In this document: piece by piece, positions 13,501 to 24,183 of the stretch
Position numbering within the stretch: the first letter of the stretch is position 1
Layout: the number at the start of each line of letters is the position of its first letter
From: Porogramme epimiltina
Lineage: Eukaryota > Basidiomycota > Agaricomycetes > Polyporales > Polyporaceae
DNA: 58,432 nt
Direction: 5' to 3'
Assembly (NCBI GenBank): GCA_900155495.1
Contig: FTLJ01000136.1
Coordinates: 1-58,432 of the forward strand
Program-made: the position numbers and the translations under genes
Notes under the pieces: model-generated
What the model saw: only the letters and a program-made list of their open reading frames with translations
Databases searched by the model: none
What the model was told of the DNA's origin: nothing

Positions 13501-14765
13501 TAACGACCTTGGTGGTGTATGAGAATAGGAGGACATCCCAAACAGAAGCACCTAGAGGTAGGGTATAAGCATTGATATTCGTGGGTGAGGCCAGTGAACG
13601 GGGCAACGAATGCATAAAAATGGGTCGACTGTAGGCTCTCTCCAACTGTAACTTCCGAGTCTAGCACATTGAACAATAACTCCACATGCGTAAGATGTCC
13701 GTGGAATGTTAAACTGCACAAGCCCGACACGACGTAGACGTCGACGAGACCACGAGGAGCCGCGGCAATGGTGATTGGAACAGCGCGGTCGAGGATAACG
13801 GTAAAGATGACAACGCCAAATTGAACGGGGTCATACAAGGAGATGCCCGCGTAATGCATACGTCTCGCCACATATGCGCTGCCATAGCCTGTGTAGTCCT
13901 CAGTCCCGCATGCCCTTTCCCATGGCCCTCTAGCAGTCTCCCCATCTGCCTGGTGCAGATTCACCTAAAACGTATCTCGAATAGAAAAAGGCAGTAATGA
14001 TGACACACCTGTAACTCCGCAAACGTTGTCTTCATATCTTGACGTGATTTGCATCAGTGTCTTGTCCGAGTATATTTGTTCCGACGGGAAGTGAAGCGGA
14101 GGCCCCCGCGGTGTTGTCGCTGCCATGAAGAGACACATCGCGTACAACGCCAACGTGACATACCACATTCCGAGAGGTGCTCCCGACTCATGGCGGAAGA
14201 TGGAGGCGACGGGAAGGGGGTGCTCGGGTAGGATTGCGGTGGTGGCGAGAAGCATTACAGCAGCGAACGTCAGCGCGGAGAGGTGCACCATCGCTTGAGA
14301 GTGCTTGGAGTAGGTCTGGTTGATGGCCGCGGTCGACATTGAGAGCGTGTATAGCGCAAAGGTCGTCCGGAGGGCGTAAACGACGATGTTCTGTTCGTCG
14401 CCTTCCGTGATTGACCAACCGAGGCACACGCATTGTATGACCAGTATGACGGAGAAGAGAAACGACATGAGGAGTTTCCTCAGACGCATCTGGGGCACGA
14501 CGTGTCCACTTGAGCGAAGGGGGGAGGCAGGGCGCGCGAGGGGACGTACCTTCGTCCAGAACGCTCCTTCATTCAGTGGTGTCCCGTCCACAAAGTCCTC
14601 AGGCTTCGTGACGTCGAAGGGGTCTCGCGCGAGACCCTCTTGCCCTTCCAAGAATGTTGGCAGCGCATCCTTGGACTTGCTACTTCCGCTCAGTAGGTGG
14701 GTACCGAGGCTTCCAGCGAGGGCCACGGCGAGGGCGAGGGCGACGTGAAGCTGGTACTCTGGCAT
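7534..14765 (-). CDS. ABCC-type ABC transporter (YBT1/bile-acid-permease-like)
   Basis: This is a full-length multidrug-resistance-type ABC exporter of the vacuolar or plasma membrane, split by many introns. It starts with ATG at 14765; the leading hydrophobic segments form TMD0, and TMD1 lies around 13.5-12.1 kb. NBD1 has Walker A GRLGSGKS (about 11.85 kb), a spliced signature [10 protein letters not shown] (about 11.36 kb) and Walker B VLFLDDV, with Asp in place of the catalytic Glu, as is normal for the degenerate first site of ABCC proteins. An acidic Lys/Glu/Thr linker follows (10.8-11.0 kb), then TMD2 (10.6-9.0 kb). NBD2 has Walker A GRTGSGKS (about 8.79 kb), Q-loop IIPQDP, signature FSTGEKQL, Walker B VLLMDEATASVD and switch TIAHR. 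The stop is at 7534. Every motif is intact, so it is probably active. YBT1-like assignment rests on the VLCPRSPPD and LRNASIR region. One intron (14008-13552) is unusually long. Confidence 0.93.
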
Positions 14766-15728
14766 CGTGGCAGACACCAAAGATGAGAGGGCAGTGTGTT
14801 CGCGTCGAGCCGCGAGCAGCCCACCCAGTCACCTAGTCACCTAGTCACCGAGTACGGTCGGGGCCGAGGGTAAGAGACGAGCGTCGCGTCTGGGAGTCGG
14901 GACTCATACGCGGAGACGCCCCCGGCCAAAAGTTGCCATAATCCGGGATGCTCGGAGCGGTCTATCATTAGATTTGCAAAAAGCGCCTCGAACAAACCTT
15001 GGCATTATCCTTTCTATGGCGATCTACAATACTTTCTTACTAACTGATGTATTGGGGGAATTGCGACTCTCGTTAGAGTGTACAGTTACGTAACGGCTGT
15101 ACTTATCCGCTACTTCGATCACCCCGCGTGCTCTTTCTCGGCAAGTTATCCGGCCGCGGACGGTCGCATAAATGCCGCCTACGACCTTCCGCCGGGCTTA
15201 GGTGGGTCAGCCATGGCTCATGACGACACGTATCCCTAGCTTACCCTCTGGCCCTCTGGCTAGGATGGCATGCACTTACGACAGACGAGGATCTTGGTCG
15301 CCATGAGTGCTATGGCTTTCAATAAGATGCCGTGACATCGAATTATAGCGTTCCCCTTCGCAATTCGAAGCACATTCAGTGAACAAGGACTTCGATCGCG
15401 ACGGAAATGAGTGCAGCGCCCTGTGGCGCGCGAAGATAGAAATGGTATTAGATCACGAACAAAGGTCCGGCAGAAAGTGGAAAGTACATGATACATAAGA
15501 CAACGTCCCATGGAGCGCGGGCGGAGGCGACGGATGGATACAGTAGAGTACGCGGATGGGCGCACGAGTAGGGGTGGTATCTGGTCAGGCTTGATCAGTG
15601 GTATGGGGGAAGCGTACACGTGCGAAAAGACTGGCGAAGCCCGACGACAGCGAACGAAAACGGCGAGAAGAGCGACAGCGAATGTGGAGGGGCCGAGGGG
15701 CCGAGAGCGGGTCCGGGTGGGGAAGCGC
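14766..15728. other. Intergenic region upstream of the ABC transporter
   Basis: This stretch lies between the start of the ABC transporter and the 3' end of the Asn-rich membrane-protein gene. It must hold the transporter's promoter and the neighbour's 3' untranslated region. A short direct repeat of CACCTAGT/CACCTAGTC occurs at about 14829-14848. I see no further gene and no convincing TATA box. Confidence 0.5.
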
Positions 15729-17188
15729 TCATCGGAGCACAGACGACGGTGACCTCGCCAACCCAGAGGGTGACGCGGAGAAGCGCGACGGCACGCCAGA
15801 CGGCGGGCGGAGGTACTTCTCCGGTGGATCAGGGGCGAACGAAACGCTTGGGGGCATCGACATAGCTCGTCGCTTGGGCGAGTCTGGTACGACGCTACTT
15901 GAATCCGTAGGATTATCGCGCATGATCGACTCCGTCGAAGTGAAGACGGTTCCGCTTTCTGGGGCCACACGTCAGAGGTGGCTCTAGTACGAGGAGCATT
16001 GCTCGGGGAAATACTCACGACTGTTTTGTCGAAATATCCAGCTCGAGACTGGACTAGCAGCGATGTGCAGACAGCGGAGCCGCGCCAGCCGTTTCCTACG
16101 CCGTTGAATAAGCCGCCAAACGAGAAGGCCGATCGCGATCAACAGGAACACTGCGCCAAGGACAGAGCCAATGATGATTCCGTCAATGGGTCGAACTCCA
16201 GTCCGCTCGGTGTCTGCGGGGGCACTCTGGTTTACGGAAACTGCAGCAGTAGTCGACGTGGACGCCGATGTCGATGTAGATTGTTGCGAGTGATTCGGTG
16301 GTGGCGGCGGGATGGAACATACCACGATCTGGTCTAATATATAGGGCGTGTCGTCATCGACCTTTACCACCTCGATTGTCAGGTTGTGACTACCGAGTGG
16401 GAGGCCTGGAGGTGTAGAGAACAACGGCTGCCCAGGAAAGCACTTCTGAACGGGGGTCTCTCGAATAGGGTCAGGCGTCCCCTTGTCCAAAGTGTAATTT
16501 GCAGTTGGCGGATTCGACCCTGGGGATATTGTTCCGAATACCCCAATCCACGATCCTGCGATTATTGAGTGACCTTCCGAGAGAGATAGGGGCGAGATGT
16601 ATTCACCGTTGAACGAAAACCCCACTGTCGCGCTCGTCTGGGTAGTAGTGTGGATAGTGGTGTGGCCATTTGGGTCTCCAGACTCCAGTTTCCAACCATT
16701 ACTGTACTTCAGTCGTGGGTCGTTGTCGTTTATGTAGCTGCATGCATGCCCGAAGAATGGAACAATGCCGGAACCACACGACTGGCTGTTTCCACTGTTG
16801 TTGTTGTTGTTACCGCCTCCACCACCATTGTCACTACCACTATCCTTACTGTTTCCGTTGTTGTTGTTGTCGTTGTCCTGTAGGCTATCGCTCAAAGGCA
16901 TTCGATAGTAAAACGAACGGCGGACATACCCCTCCCTTCTTCGAATCTGAATCGTCGAGCTGTTTATTTTTACTGCTGCTCTTATCATCGTCGCCATCAT
17001 CGTCTGAATCCGAGTCTCGTCCGCCGCTCTTGTTCCCGTGGAATGCGAAGGGAATGGCTGCCGCGCTCGGCGTGGCGGTCAGGTCTGTTGGATGATATTG
17101 GAACCTCGAAAGCCCCATGGAAGTATGACCACGTACCTCTCGCAACCAGCCTCCTCCTCCGTTTGAAGCCGCCCAGATGGCCAGCCAT
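15729..17188 (-). CDS. Asn-rich single-pass membrane protein with extracellular beta-type domain
   Basis: Four exons (17188-17137, 17084-16930, 16877-16019, 15958-15729) give a closed 431-residue frame. The start MAGHLGGFK is followed by RRRRLVAR, then a low-complexity acidic/Ser/Lys segment and Asn/Gly runs encoded by GTT repeats on the other strand. The conserved block runs from YINDNDPRLKYSNGW through ATVGFSFNG, ISPGSNPPTANYTLD and LPLGSHNLTIEVVKVDD to YILDQIVV. This arrangement is common in Agaricomycete proteins of unknown function and probably faces outside. A Ser/Thr stalk precedes a single membrane helix (IIGSVLGAVFLLIAIGLLVW) and a basic cytosolic tail rich in Pro and Ser. No classical signal peptide is visible, so the topology is inferred. 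It may be a cell-surface sensor or wall-associated protein; the function is unknown. Confidence 0.82.
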
Positions 17189-18410
17189 CACAAACACGAA
17201 GGTGAAACGACAGAATCGCCACCCAACCTACGCGCTATGAGATGAGGGACGTGAGTGACTTCAATGGCTTCGATATACGCCGGGGGGCGATGGAAGGATA
17301 TACATACGACGATGGAAGGGACGCGCTGCGCCGTCCGGTGTCGCTGCAGCGGTCTACGCACGAGGACAAGGAAGGGGAGGGCGGTGGGACCGCGCCGGAG
17401 GCGAGCAAAGTAGATGTATACGCGCGGGAGAACCGGCGGAACGGCTGGCATGCAGCGCGGCGGCAGCGCGCAACAGATGGCACTGTTCCTGTGTTCGCCA
17501 ACCAGGGCCCGGGAATGACGGCGCCCGCGGCGTTCTCTGCATGCGTGCGTGCAGGAGGGCTGGGGGGCACCAGCGCGCGGTATTGGCTCCGCACATCCCT
17601 CGCTAGCTATGGCAACCTGGACGTCACCATGTGAAGAGGGATGGGAAAATCGGCGCGGGGAGGCTGCTGCCACATCGGACTCGGAAGAACTTCACGCGAA
17701 CATTAACGTTTGTATGGAAAGACGGCCCTCAGGCCGATGGCGGTGTCCTAAAGACGTTCAAGGAGGCCATATCTTAGCCGCCAAATATCTAAGGAAACAG
17801 GCTTAACGTGTGCCACAATGGAAGAAGATACTGAGACTCACCTCCGCTGGCGCCCCGGAGATATGTCCGGAGAATCAAAGTATGTCCCGGCGAACGGGAC
17901 GCTGCGTGTAGTCGCGTGGACGAGTGACCGAGGGAGTGATGAGGGAACGCGTGCTGATTCCAGAAACAGGGGACGCTGCCATGACCACGTCTAGCTTCGC
18001 GATAGGAAGCGTGAGATGCAACCGGAGATGGCTGGGCAAGGACAGGACCTCTCTCGACATATCCTGTTCGCCAACTGACAGTAGTGCGATGGCGAGATGG
18101 CCGCAGGGGTCCGATGGATTAGGGTACGAAGAAACCGGGAAGGTCAAGACACAACTCAGCCACGCAGCGGTCACATCTCAGCGAAGCCCAGGCGGATGCT
18201 GAGATTAGATCCTAAATAGACGCGCGCGCTTACCCCACACTCCCTGCGGCACAGCGAGACGAGAGGCCCGGGATCACCGTGATCAGGGACCAGTCTCGGC
18301 GAACACGAAAATCGCAACATCTGTTCAAACAGCACGGGAGCCACGATACTCACAGGCACCTCCACCATGCCGGAAGGTGCGACACACCCTAATTTATTCT
18401 ACCACGCTCA
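17189..18410. other. 1.2-kb intergenic stretch, no gene recognised
   Basis: This stretch lies upstream of the Asn-rich membrane protein and downstream of the second IAMP-family gene. Open frames exist on both strands (for example minus 17875-18174) but none shows a domain, a good start context or a family resemblance. It is expected to hold the promoter of the Asn-rich gene and the 3' end of the next transcript. Confidence 0.45.
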
Positions 18411-19214
18411 CTACGTACGAACGACGCCGACACACAGCTCTACGTCGACACAAGCGAGGGCCGCACGCTCACGCTCTTCCCGGCTCGAAGTCTCCTGTCG
18501 CGATGCGGCGCTGGGACGCGGTGCCGGCATCGCAATAAAGACCGCCACTCTCAGCCCGCCCGCCCCGCCTTCCACACCTCCGACCGTCCAACCCGCGCTC
18601 TGCTCCAGGCCAGTCGAATGCCCGCGACGGCCGCGGAGACGATGCGGACTTGAAGTCGAGCGCGTCTGCGCTTCGGGGCGAGCGGCGGTGGCTTCGAATG
18701 CGACAACCTGCTTCGAGCGATCCATGCAGGAAAGCTCGAAGTCGTCGATCGTCGTCGATTCCCGCCACTGCTCGCGCGCCACATCCGAGAGAAAGTCGAC
18801 CGAGAGTGGCTGGGCAAACGCCACCGTCGTCAGCGTTATGATCTGCGCCTTGGCGGAGTGCAGGGGGATACTCACAGACAGCGCCTCCCAGGTCGTATGA
18901 CTCTTGAACACCGTCGGGCGTGCCGCCCGCCGCACTATTTCAGAGAGCCGCGGCTGTGGCACGTCTTCATCGCTAGAGAACAGCCTCCTCCACCTCCTCC
19001 CGCTCGCCCGAAACCTCCTCAAAATCCACCATACCAAAAACGACGAGAATACGAAAACGAGGGCAACAAAAAGGACCGGGACGTAGACGGGGGTGCCGTG
19101 CGCCTTCGCGCTACTGCCGCCTTGATGGCCGCTTCCGCCGGAGGTGCTGCTGGTGCTGCCAGAGCCCACCGCACGGCGTGCGGCCTCGTCTTCATGAGAA
19201 AAGTTCGTAATCAT
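18411..19214 (-). CDS. Single-pass membrane protein, 'IAMP-motif' family member 2
   Basis: Two exons (19214-18876 and 18809-18411) are separated by a 66-nt intron whose length is a multiple of three, so the frame reads through it; the donor GTGAGT and the acceptor after TTTGCCCAG mark it. The protein is about 245 residues: a Ser/Gly-rich N-terminus, one membrane helix (VYVPVLFVALVFVFSSFLVW), an Arg-rich turn, TTWEALS spliced to PLSVDFLSD, a variable linker, then RVAVFIAMPAPRP and a short C-terminus ending ELCVGVVRT. These landmarks match the genes at 6318-7171 and 22986-23879 in order and spacing, so I treat the three as paralogues. It is probably an endomembrane or plasma-membrane protein; no catalytic motif is visible and the function is unknown. 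Confidence 0.72.
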   Translation of the reverse strand: MITNFSHEDEAARRAVGSGSTSSTSGGSGHQGGSSAKAHGTPVYVPVLFVALVFVFSSFLVWWILRRFRASGRRWRRLFSSDEDVPQPRLSEIVRRAARPTVFKSHTTWEALSVSIPLHSAKAQIITLTTVAFAQPLSVDFLSDVAREQWRESTTIDDFELSCMDRSKQVVAFEATAARPEAQTRSTSSPHRLRGRRGHSTGLEQSAGWTVGGVEGGAGGLRVAVFIAMPAPRPSAASRQETSSREERERAALACVDVELCVGVVRT

Positions 19215-20092
19215 AGATGGAGATCCACAAAATGGGAAATGCTACCGAGAGAGAGCGATGTCAGCGTTCCAGTCGGCTGCCATACGATGTCACTGCCCAG
19301 CACGCACCAAAATCGAAGGTTATCCCGGACGCCATGTCGGACGACCGTTAGCGTGATGCTTGCTGGTGCGCTTCATTTTTGACTACCACCAAAAGCTTGG
19401 CGATGGGGGCGTAACCACGACATCTTGTGCTTCGAGAGATGGAGATGTAGAATCTGGATAGAATCCGATAGATGTGAAGACTGAGTGTGGTCTGTCAGTG
19501 TTAAATGTGGCATGAACGATACTGTTAGTTGTTGCGTTAGGAAGTAATTTCTCATACAGCTCACGAACGGTTGTGCTTTATGACGTTCTGGTGCGGGAGG
19601 TGGTAGTTGTTCGAGGACAAGCCTGCCAACTCGCCATGGCGGGTCAAATACTGGTGTTTGACAGGTTTGGCGCCTACAATCGTGACTCGTCTTGACTCGC
19701 TTGAACATTTACTTATGAGCTATAGCAAGACTAATTATAATAGTCATTTCAATTGCGCGCCTAGTATATGAGTGGCACGTCCAATTTCGCAAACTTACAT
19801 GCTTCATCACCTCGCCTCTACTGTCACATATGAACAATTGGAGAACGTAGTAGGATGAAATCCTCGCTCAATTTCGTAGTTTGGGATCAACTCCGTCCAA
19901 ATTCATGTTTAAACGAGAGTTTGCTGCGAACTGCCAGGAAGGTTTTGATACGAAGCATCGCCTTATAACGCACCAACAGATGTCTTGTAAGCAACTCCAA
20001 TGCCAGCCGAACTGAGGGCGACTCGACCGCACAATACCGCATAAGCGCAGCAAGCTCTTACTCATACACGTACGCCACAGGTTCTTATATCA
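19215..20092. other. Intergenic region, AT-richer, no gene seen
   Basis: This region lies between the second IAMP-family gene and the 3' end of the DUF6533 gene. The base composition is less GC-rich than its surroundings. Frames at 19373-19708 and 19868-20065 (minus) are open but carry no recognisable domain. It probably holds the promoter of the downstream minus-strand gene and a 3' untranslated region. Confidence 0.5.
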
Positions 20093-21887
20093 CTACGCCC
20101 ACGACGAACCCTTTTCTCCCAGCACCAGCACCCCCTCCTTCCACCCCGCGTGACCCTCATCTGACCCACACAGCGTTGGGCACTCTGCCAGCGACTCCAA
20201 GTCCCCATCGTGGAAGCCGCCCTCGCTGCGTGTTGCTGTGTGCTCTACGTCCATATCGAAGCTAAGCACGCTCGTCAGCGCGTCCATGTCGTCGTCCTCG
20301 TCGTCTCCCACGCCGGACGGAGAGGACACGGCGAGGCTCGTGCGTAGCGACCCGAGCATGTCGGTGGCGAAGCGGAGCGAGCCAGGCGAGCCGGACGAGA
20401 TCAGCGTCGTGCTTCTGAGCCCGAACGCGTCGCCGCCCTCGTTGTGCGCGCGCTGATCCCGCAGGTTGAGGAGGAAGCGTGCCATAAGAATCCCGCTGAG
20501 GCTGGAGAGGTATAGAAGTCAGCACGCAGCTCGAGGCGAATCTCCGGCGGAGTAGGGAACATACGTGACGATGATGTCATTCAGGAGGTTCGTATTCTGG
20601 GTTCCAGTAACAATGAGGCACGCTTCGCATGGAGACGGTATGACATGACACTTACGAACTTCATCAGGTAGGCAATCGCCACAAGGTTGAGAATGCATAC
20701 GGCCCTAAGTTTGCTGTCAGTGGGGGATATAATACAGACAATGACGAGCACTCGTACAGGAAGTAAAGAGTGCCTACGTGACGCACTATTAGTCGAGGTG
20801 AAACCGTGATCTGGGATAGCTACTCACCATCTCGGAGCAGAAGTGCTGCATAGTTCGCGCGGAACTTAGCGTTACGCGCGAGTCTGTACACTCGGTAGGT
20901 CTTTGCCCACGTGAGCACGACGACAAGGCCATCCGAGACAATGGAGAATATGCGGGTTGCGAGGGAGACTAGCACGTCGATCAGACTCCCAGCGCAGAGG
21001 AGCGTAAGGAATGAGGGACTTACGAGCCATGTATGCGGAGGCTGATGAGGCGTTTGGAACAGCGTGGCAGGTATAAATGGTGGCTGGTGCTAGGTAGGCA
21101 GTCGATGCTACCCGAAAATACTAGGCAGTCACGTCAATACCATGATTGAAAATGAGATGTGGCTACGTACCAAGTTGGTGGCGGCCGGGAAGATCCCTAA
21201 CAAGAAAACGGTGATGAAGAGGCGAGAATCTCTGTCCCAGAGAGCGTAAACGCGGACTGCCGCAGTAGCTGGCAATGAAAACCTGAGCGTCAATACACCA
21301 CCTTTACGTTCGAGCATCATTGGCTGCATGACATACCGGACATGACCACAATAAGGATAGAAGCCGTGATGGCTTGGAGCCACAGAATAGAACGACACCT
21401 AGCGTGACAGCGTGGGCCTATCAGTATGTCACTTCAGTTAATGAGGCAATATAATGCCTACGTCTGTAAACCGGTGTTAGATGCGATGCTATTTCGTGAT
21501 AGGCAGAGGACGTACGTCTAGATAATGCAGCTGCCACAAGCCAATGACGGCAAATATACGATCGAGGAGAATGAGGTATCGCGTTAAGATGAAAAGAATT
21601 GTCGCCCCGGATATGTGGCGCCTCCATATCTGAGACACCTCAAGATCAAGGGTGATGGCATGCTCGTAGAAAGCGAGTGCTTGAGGAGGGGTAAGAACAG
21701 AGAGTACAGTGAAGCGCAACGCTAGCTAGAACGCACCTGTCGAAACAACGGAAATGAAGAACACGCTGGAAATGCGACGCGTGCACACGTTTGCTTGGGG
21801 GAGCAGTCGAAAGGTGACAGAATTCACTCACGCATCCGCACTATGCAACCCTGGCGCAAGCTGCTCGACAGGAGCAGGCAGGGACAT
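20093..21887 (-). CDS. DUF6533-domain integral membrane protein
   Basis: The start at 21887 (MSLPAPVEQLAPG) is followed by tiny exons: 21887-21832, 21765-21737 and 21679-21516 join in frame. Together they give the DUF6533 core, seen as ALAFYEHAITLDLEVSQIW and the following RYLILLDRIF. Further exons give ILWLQAITASILIVVMS, AVRVYALWDRDSRLFI, a loop, then TRIFSIVSDGLVVVLTWAKT and YRVYRLARNAKFR, so about seven membrane helices are expected. The last exon (20485-20093) is a cytosolic tail starting ARFLLNLRD with a Ser/Asp-rich end. DUF6533 proteins are very abundant in mushroom-forming fungi; their function is unknown, though the layout resembles a receptor. Two internal junctions, near 21.4 and 21.0 kb, were not resolved to the base. 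Confidence 0.82.
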
Positions 21888-22985
21888 TGATTTGCGCCAG
21901 CGTCAGGTGTGGAAGTGTGGACGAGGAAAAGATGGTCGATCGTCCACAGCCACTAGTCCTTCCCAGCTTCACTCTCGGTTTGTCCACCTTACGGCGATGA
22001 CGGAGAGCTTACGAGAGGTGCCCGAACGTGAGTGAAGCTTCGAGTTATCGCGAACCAAATGGGGATCTACAAACGGGATGAGGAATTCCCCGAGGTTTTG
22101 ACTAAAGACCATAGACAAGCACTCACCTCGCGTTCCTCTACCACAAGTAATCCACCCGAAGACGTGTAGATCCGGTCTTCGAACAGTGCCGAAGGAGGTG
22201 AAATTAGAAGAGCGAATCCTGCGCCGCGCCTGCACGTTAGGTGAAAGAATAAGCAGTCAAGCCAGCCTAAGAGCGCCGCGGAGGCGTGAAGCTCAGGAAG
22301 ACAGAAGCAGCCAGCTGCGCGAGCCTTGGGCTCGGGAAGAAGTGGCTCGGAGCGAAGGCGGGAGAGGCTGTCGTGGCAGCGGAGGGAACGACGGAGCACG
22401 GGACTGTTGGTCGCCGTGGAAGGCCGGACTCTTCTCCGCGCGCGTCGTGGACTGTGCCCCATGGAGGCGGCCCGTGTTTTCGGCACCATCAGGCAGATTC
22501 GGCGCGACTGATCGAACAGTACGAGGAGTAGTGATGCTCGGACCTTTGACGGAATAGAGTACCATTGTTGAACATTGAAACATTGACAGATGGGTTAGAC
22601 TTCTTCAAGGAAGCTATAACGGGTTCCCTTACACCATGACACTATGAGAGAGAGACACTAGTACGCGCTCGAGGGGCTAGATTTTGAGAGCTTGAACTAT
22701 GGCACTGGTGACTTGGGCCAGGTGTTTCGATGATGCTGAGCAGCACTGGCGGTCTGCCATTACCTGATGGGCAGCTAGAAGAGTCCATCGTCCACAAGCG
22801 CAGTCAAAGGAGGGGGTTTCAAGATGCACAACCTGATGGCGTCCAAAGAAGGTGAACTGCAGGGCGTGGGCTATGCAGCGCCGCCCGTTGGCTGGAGAAC
22901 AAACAGACATATATAGTCCGCAGACTAATCGTACAACAAGAACTATGTAGCAAAGACTAATGGTACATGTTCATCAATAACGTAT
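21888..22985. other. 1.1-kb intergenic stretch, no gene recognised
   Basis: This stretch lies upstream of the DUF6533 gene and downstream of the third IAMP-family gene. Overlapping open frames at 22067-22583 run on both strands and look like compositional artefacts. No domain, repeat or RNA gene was seen. Confidence 0.45.
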
Positions 22986-23879
22986 CTAACCGACGTGGGA
23001 CGTACCCGCAGCCACAGGCGTAAGCGTGTCCTTCTCCGCAATAGAGTCCCCTCCCCACACGACATCTGCAATCCCAAGCGCATACAACGGGACACCCGAC
23101 TCGCGTGGACGTGCTACTGGCATTGCTATTGCGAGCGCTACGTGCACGGACGAAGGTTCCGCAGTTCCTGCCGGCGGGGAGTCCGTGAGACCGGTTTCCG
23201 TCGATGTTGGGGGTGGTGTGCGTGAAGCTCCTCCTCGGCGGAAAGAGTGTAACACCCGAGCGGTATCGCGCAACCCGACTCGGAACGGATGGAGATGATC
23301 AGGAGGAGCTCGGGGTGGTGAGGAGGAAGCGTTTAAAGCCGTGGATGGGGATGGTCGGAGAGCGTGGCCTCTTCTCTGAGATTCACCGAGATGGGTGCGT
23401 GGATTCATGACTGCGTCATGTTGCGCAGGATTAGACGTAGAGATAGGCTGGAGCGACGTCGAGATGTGGCCGTATAATCAGCGCGTTGTCCAGGATAAAC
23501 TGGTTTTTGATAAACGCACCATCATATCCTCCCACTCATTGCTCGCGGCTTTCTCGACCCGGAAATCCCATAGCTCCGGCTTCTTCCCAAAGTCCTTCCT
23601 GCGGGGCGTGACTTGCATGCCGATGGCCATGAAGGCAGCCCCAGGAGGGGCGAGGCCCTGCCAGTCCCATGGATTGACCTGGCTTTGTGGAATGCGGAGC
23701 CGGCGTCCATTCGACCGCATGTACCGCCGCATCGAGAACATGACGAGCAAACCGCCGAGGAAGAGGCCAATCGCGAGGAAGGCGAGGATGAGCGTAGACC
23801 CTCCGGCGGTGAGGATGGAGTCGCCGGGGTCGGTGTTCGTACTTGAGGCCGCGGGGCTTGTCGTCGTGGTCGTCGACAT
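22986..23879 (-). CDS. Single-pass membrane protein, 'IAMP-motif' family member 3
   Basis: Exons 23879-23520 and 23447-22986 join in frame to 273 residues. The Thr/Ser-rich N-terminus (MSTTTTTSPAASS) is followed by one membrane helix (TLILAFLAIGLFLGGLLVMF), a basic turn MRRYMRSNGRR, the sequence PELWDFRV and NEWEDMM spliced to PISTSNPA. The C-terminal part has VHVALAIAMPVARP and LYALGIADVVWGG. It is the best-preserved member of the three-gene family in this window and defines the motif order. It faces RRP46 across a 304-bp gap, so the two probably share a divergent promoter region. The predicted topology puts the long C-terminal part in the cytosol. The biochemical role is unknown. Confidence 0.78.
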
Positions 23880-24183
23880 GTTGTCCTAGCTTTCCGAGGA
23901 GCGGGTGGGCAATTATACGTCGACGAGGGGGACGCCGTGAAGGCAGCGTGCACGCGACGGTGTGCGCATGAACGTGAAGAAGTTGTTCTCGCGGTTCTGC
24001 CGGGGACGACGGGGATGGTGGAATGACGGAAAGCTGGAGGGGCGGATCTGGTCGTGGGAGGCGCGCGCGCGATGAGTGCGCCCTCGCTCCACGGCGCGCG
24101 GCCTCTTCAATTTTGACCGCCTTCCTCTACACCCTCTGCTCCTTGACTCAAGTCTCAGCCCTTCAACCCTCTTACGCCAAGCC
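23880..24183. promoter_or_regulatory. Divergent promoter region
   Basis: The 304 bp between the start codons of the third IAMP-family gene (minus) and RRP46 (plus) must carry both promoters. It is GC-rich near 23.9-24.1 kb and turns pyrimidine-rich just before the RRP46 start, a usual fungal initiator context. No clear TATA box is present. Confidence 0.5.

Noticed and set aside
13464..13964. A 166-codon minus-strand frame as a separate small gene
   Set aside because: Most of it lies in the long intron of the ABC transporter and its end overlaps a true exon in another frame; there is no independent start or family match.
16796..16872. A GTT-rich microsatellite
   Set aside because: It is coding sequence for the Asn runs of the membrane protein on the minus strand, so it is described there rather than as a separate repeat.
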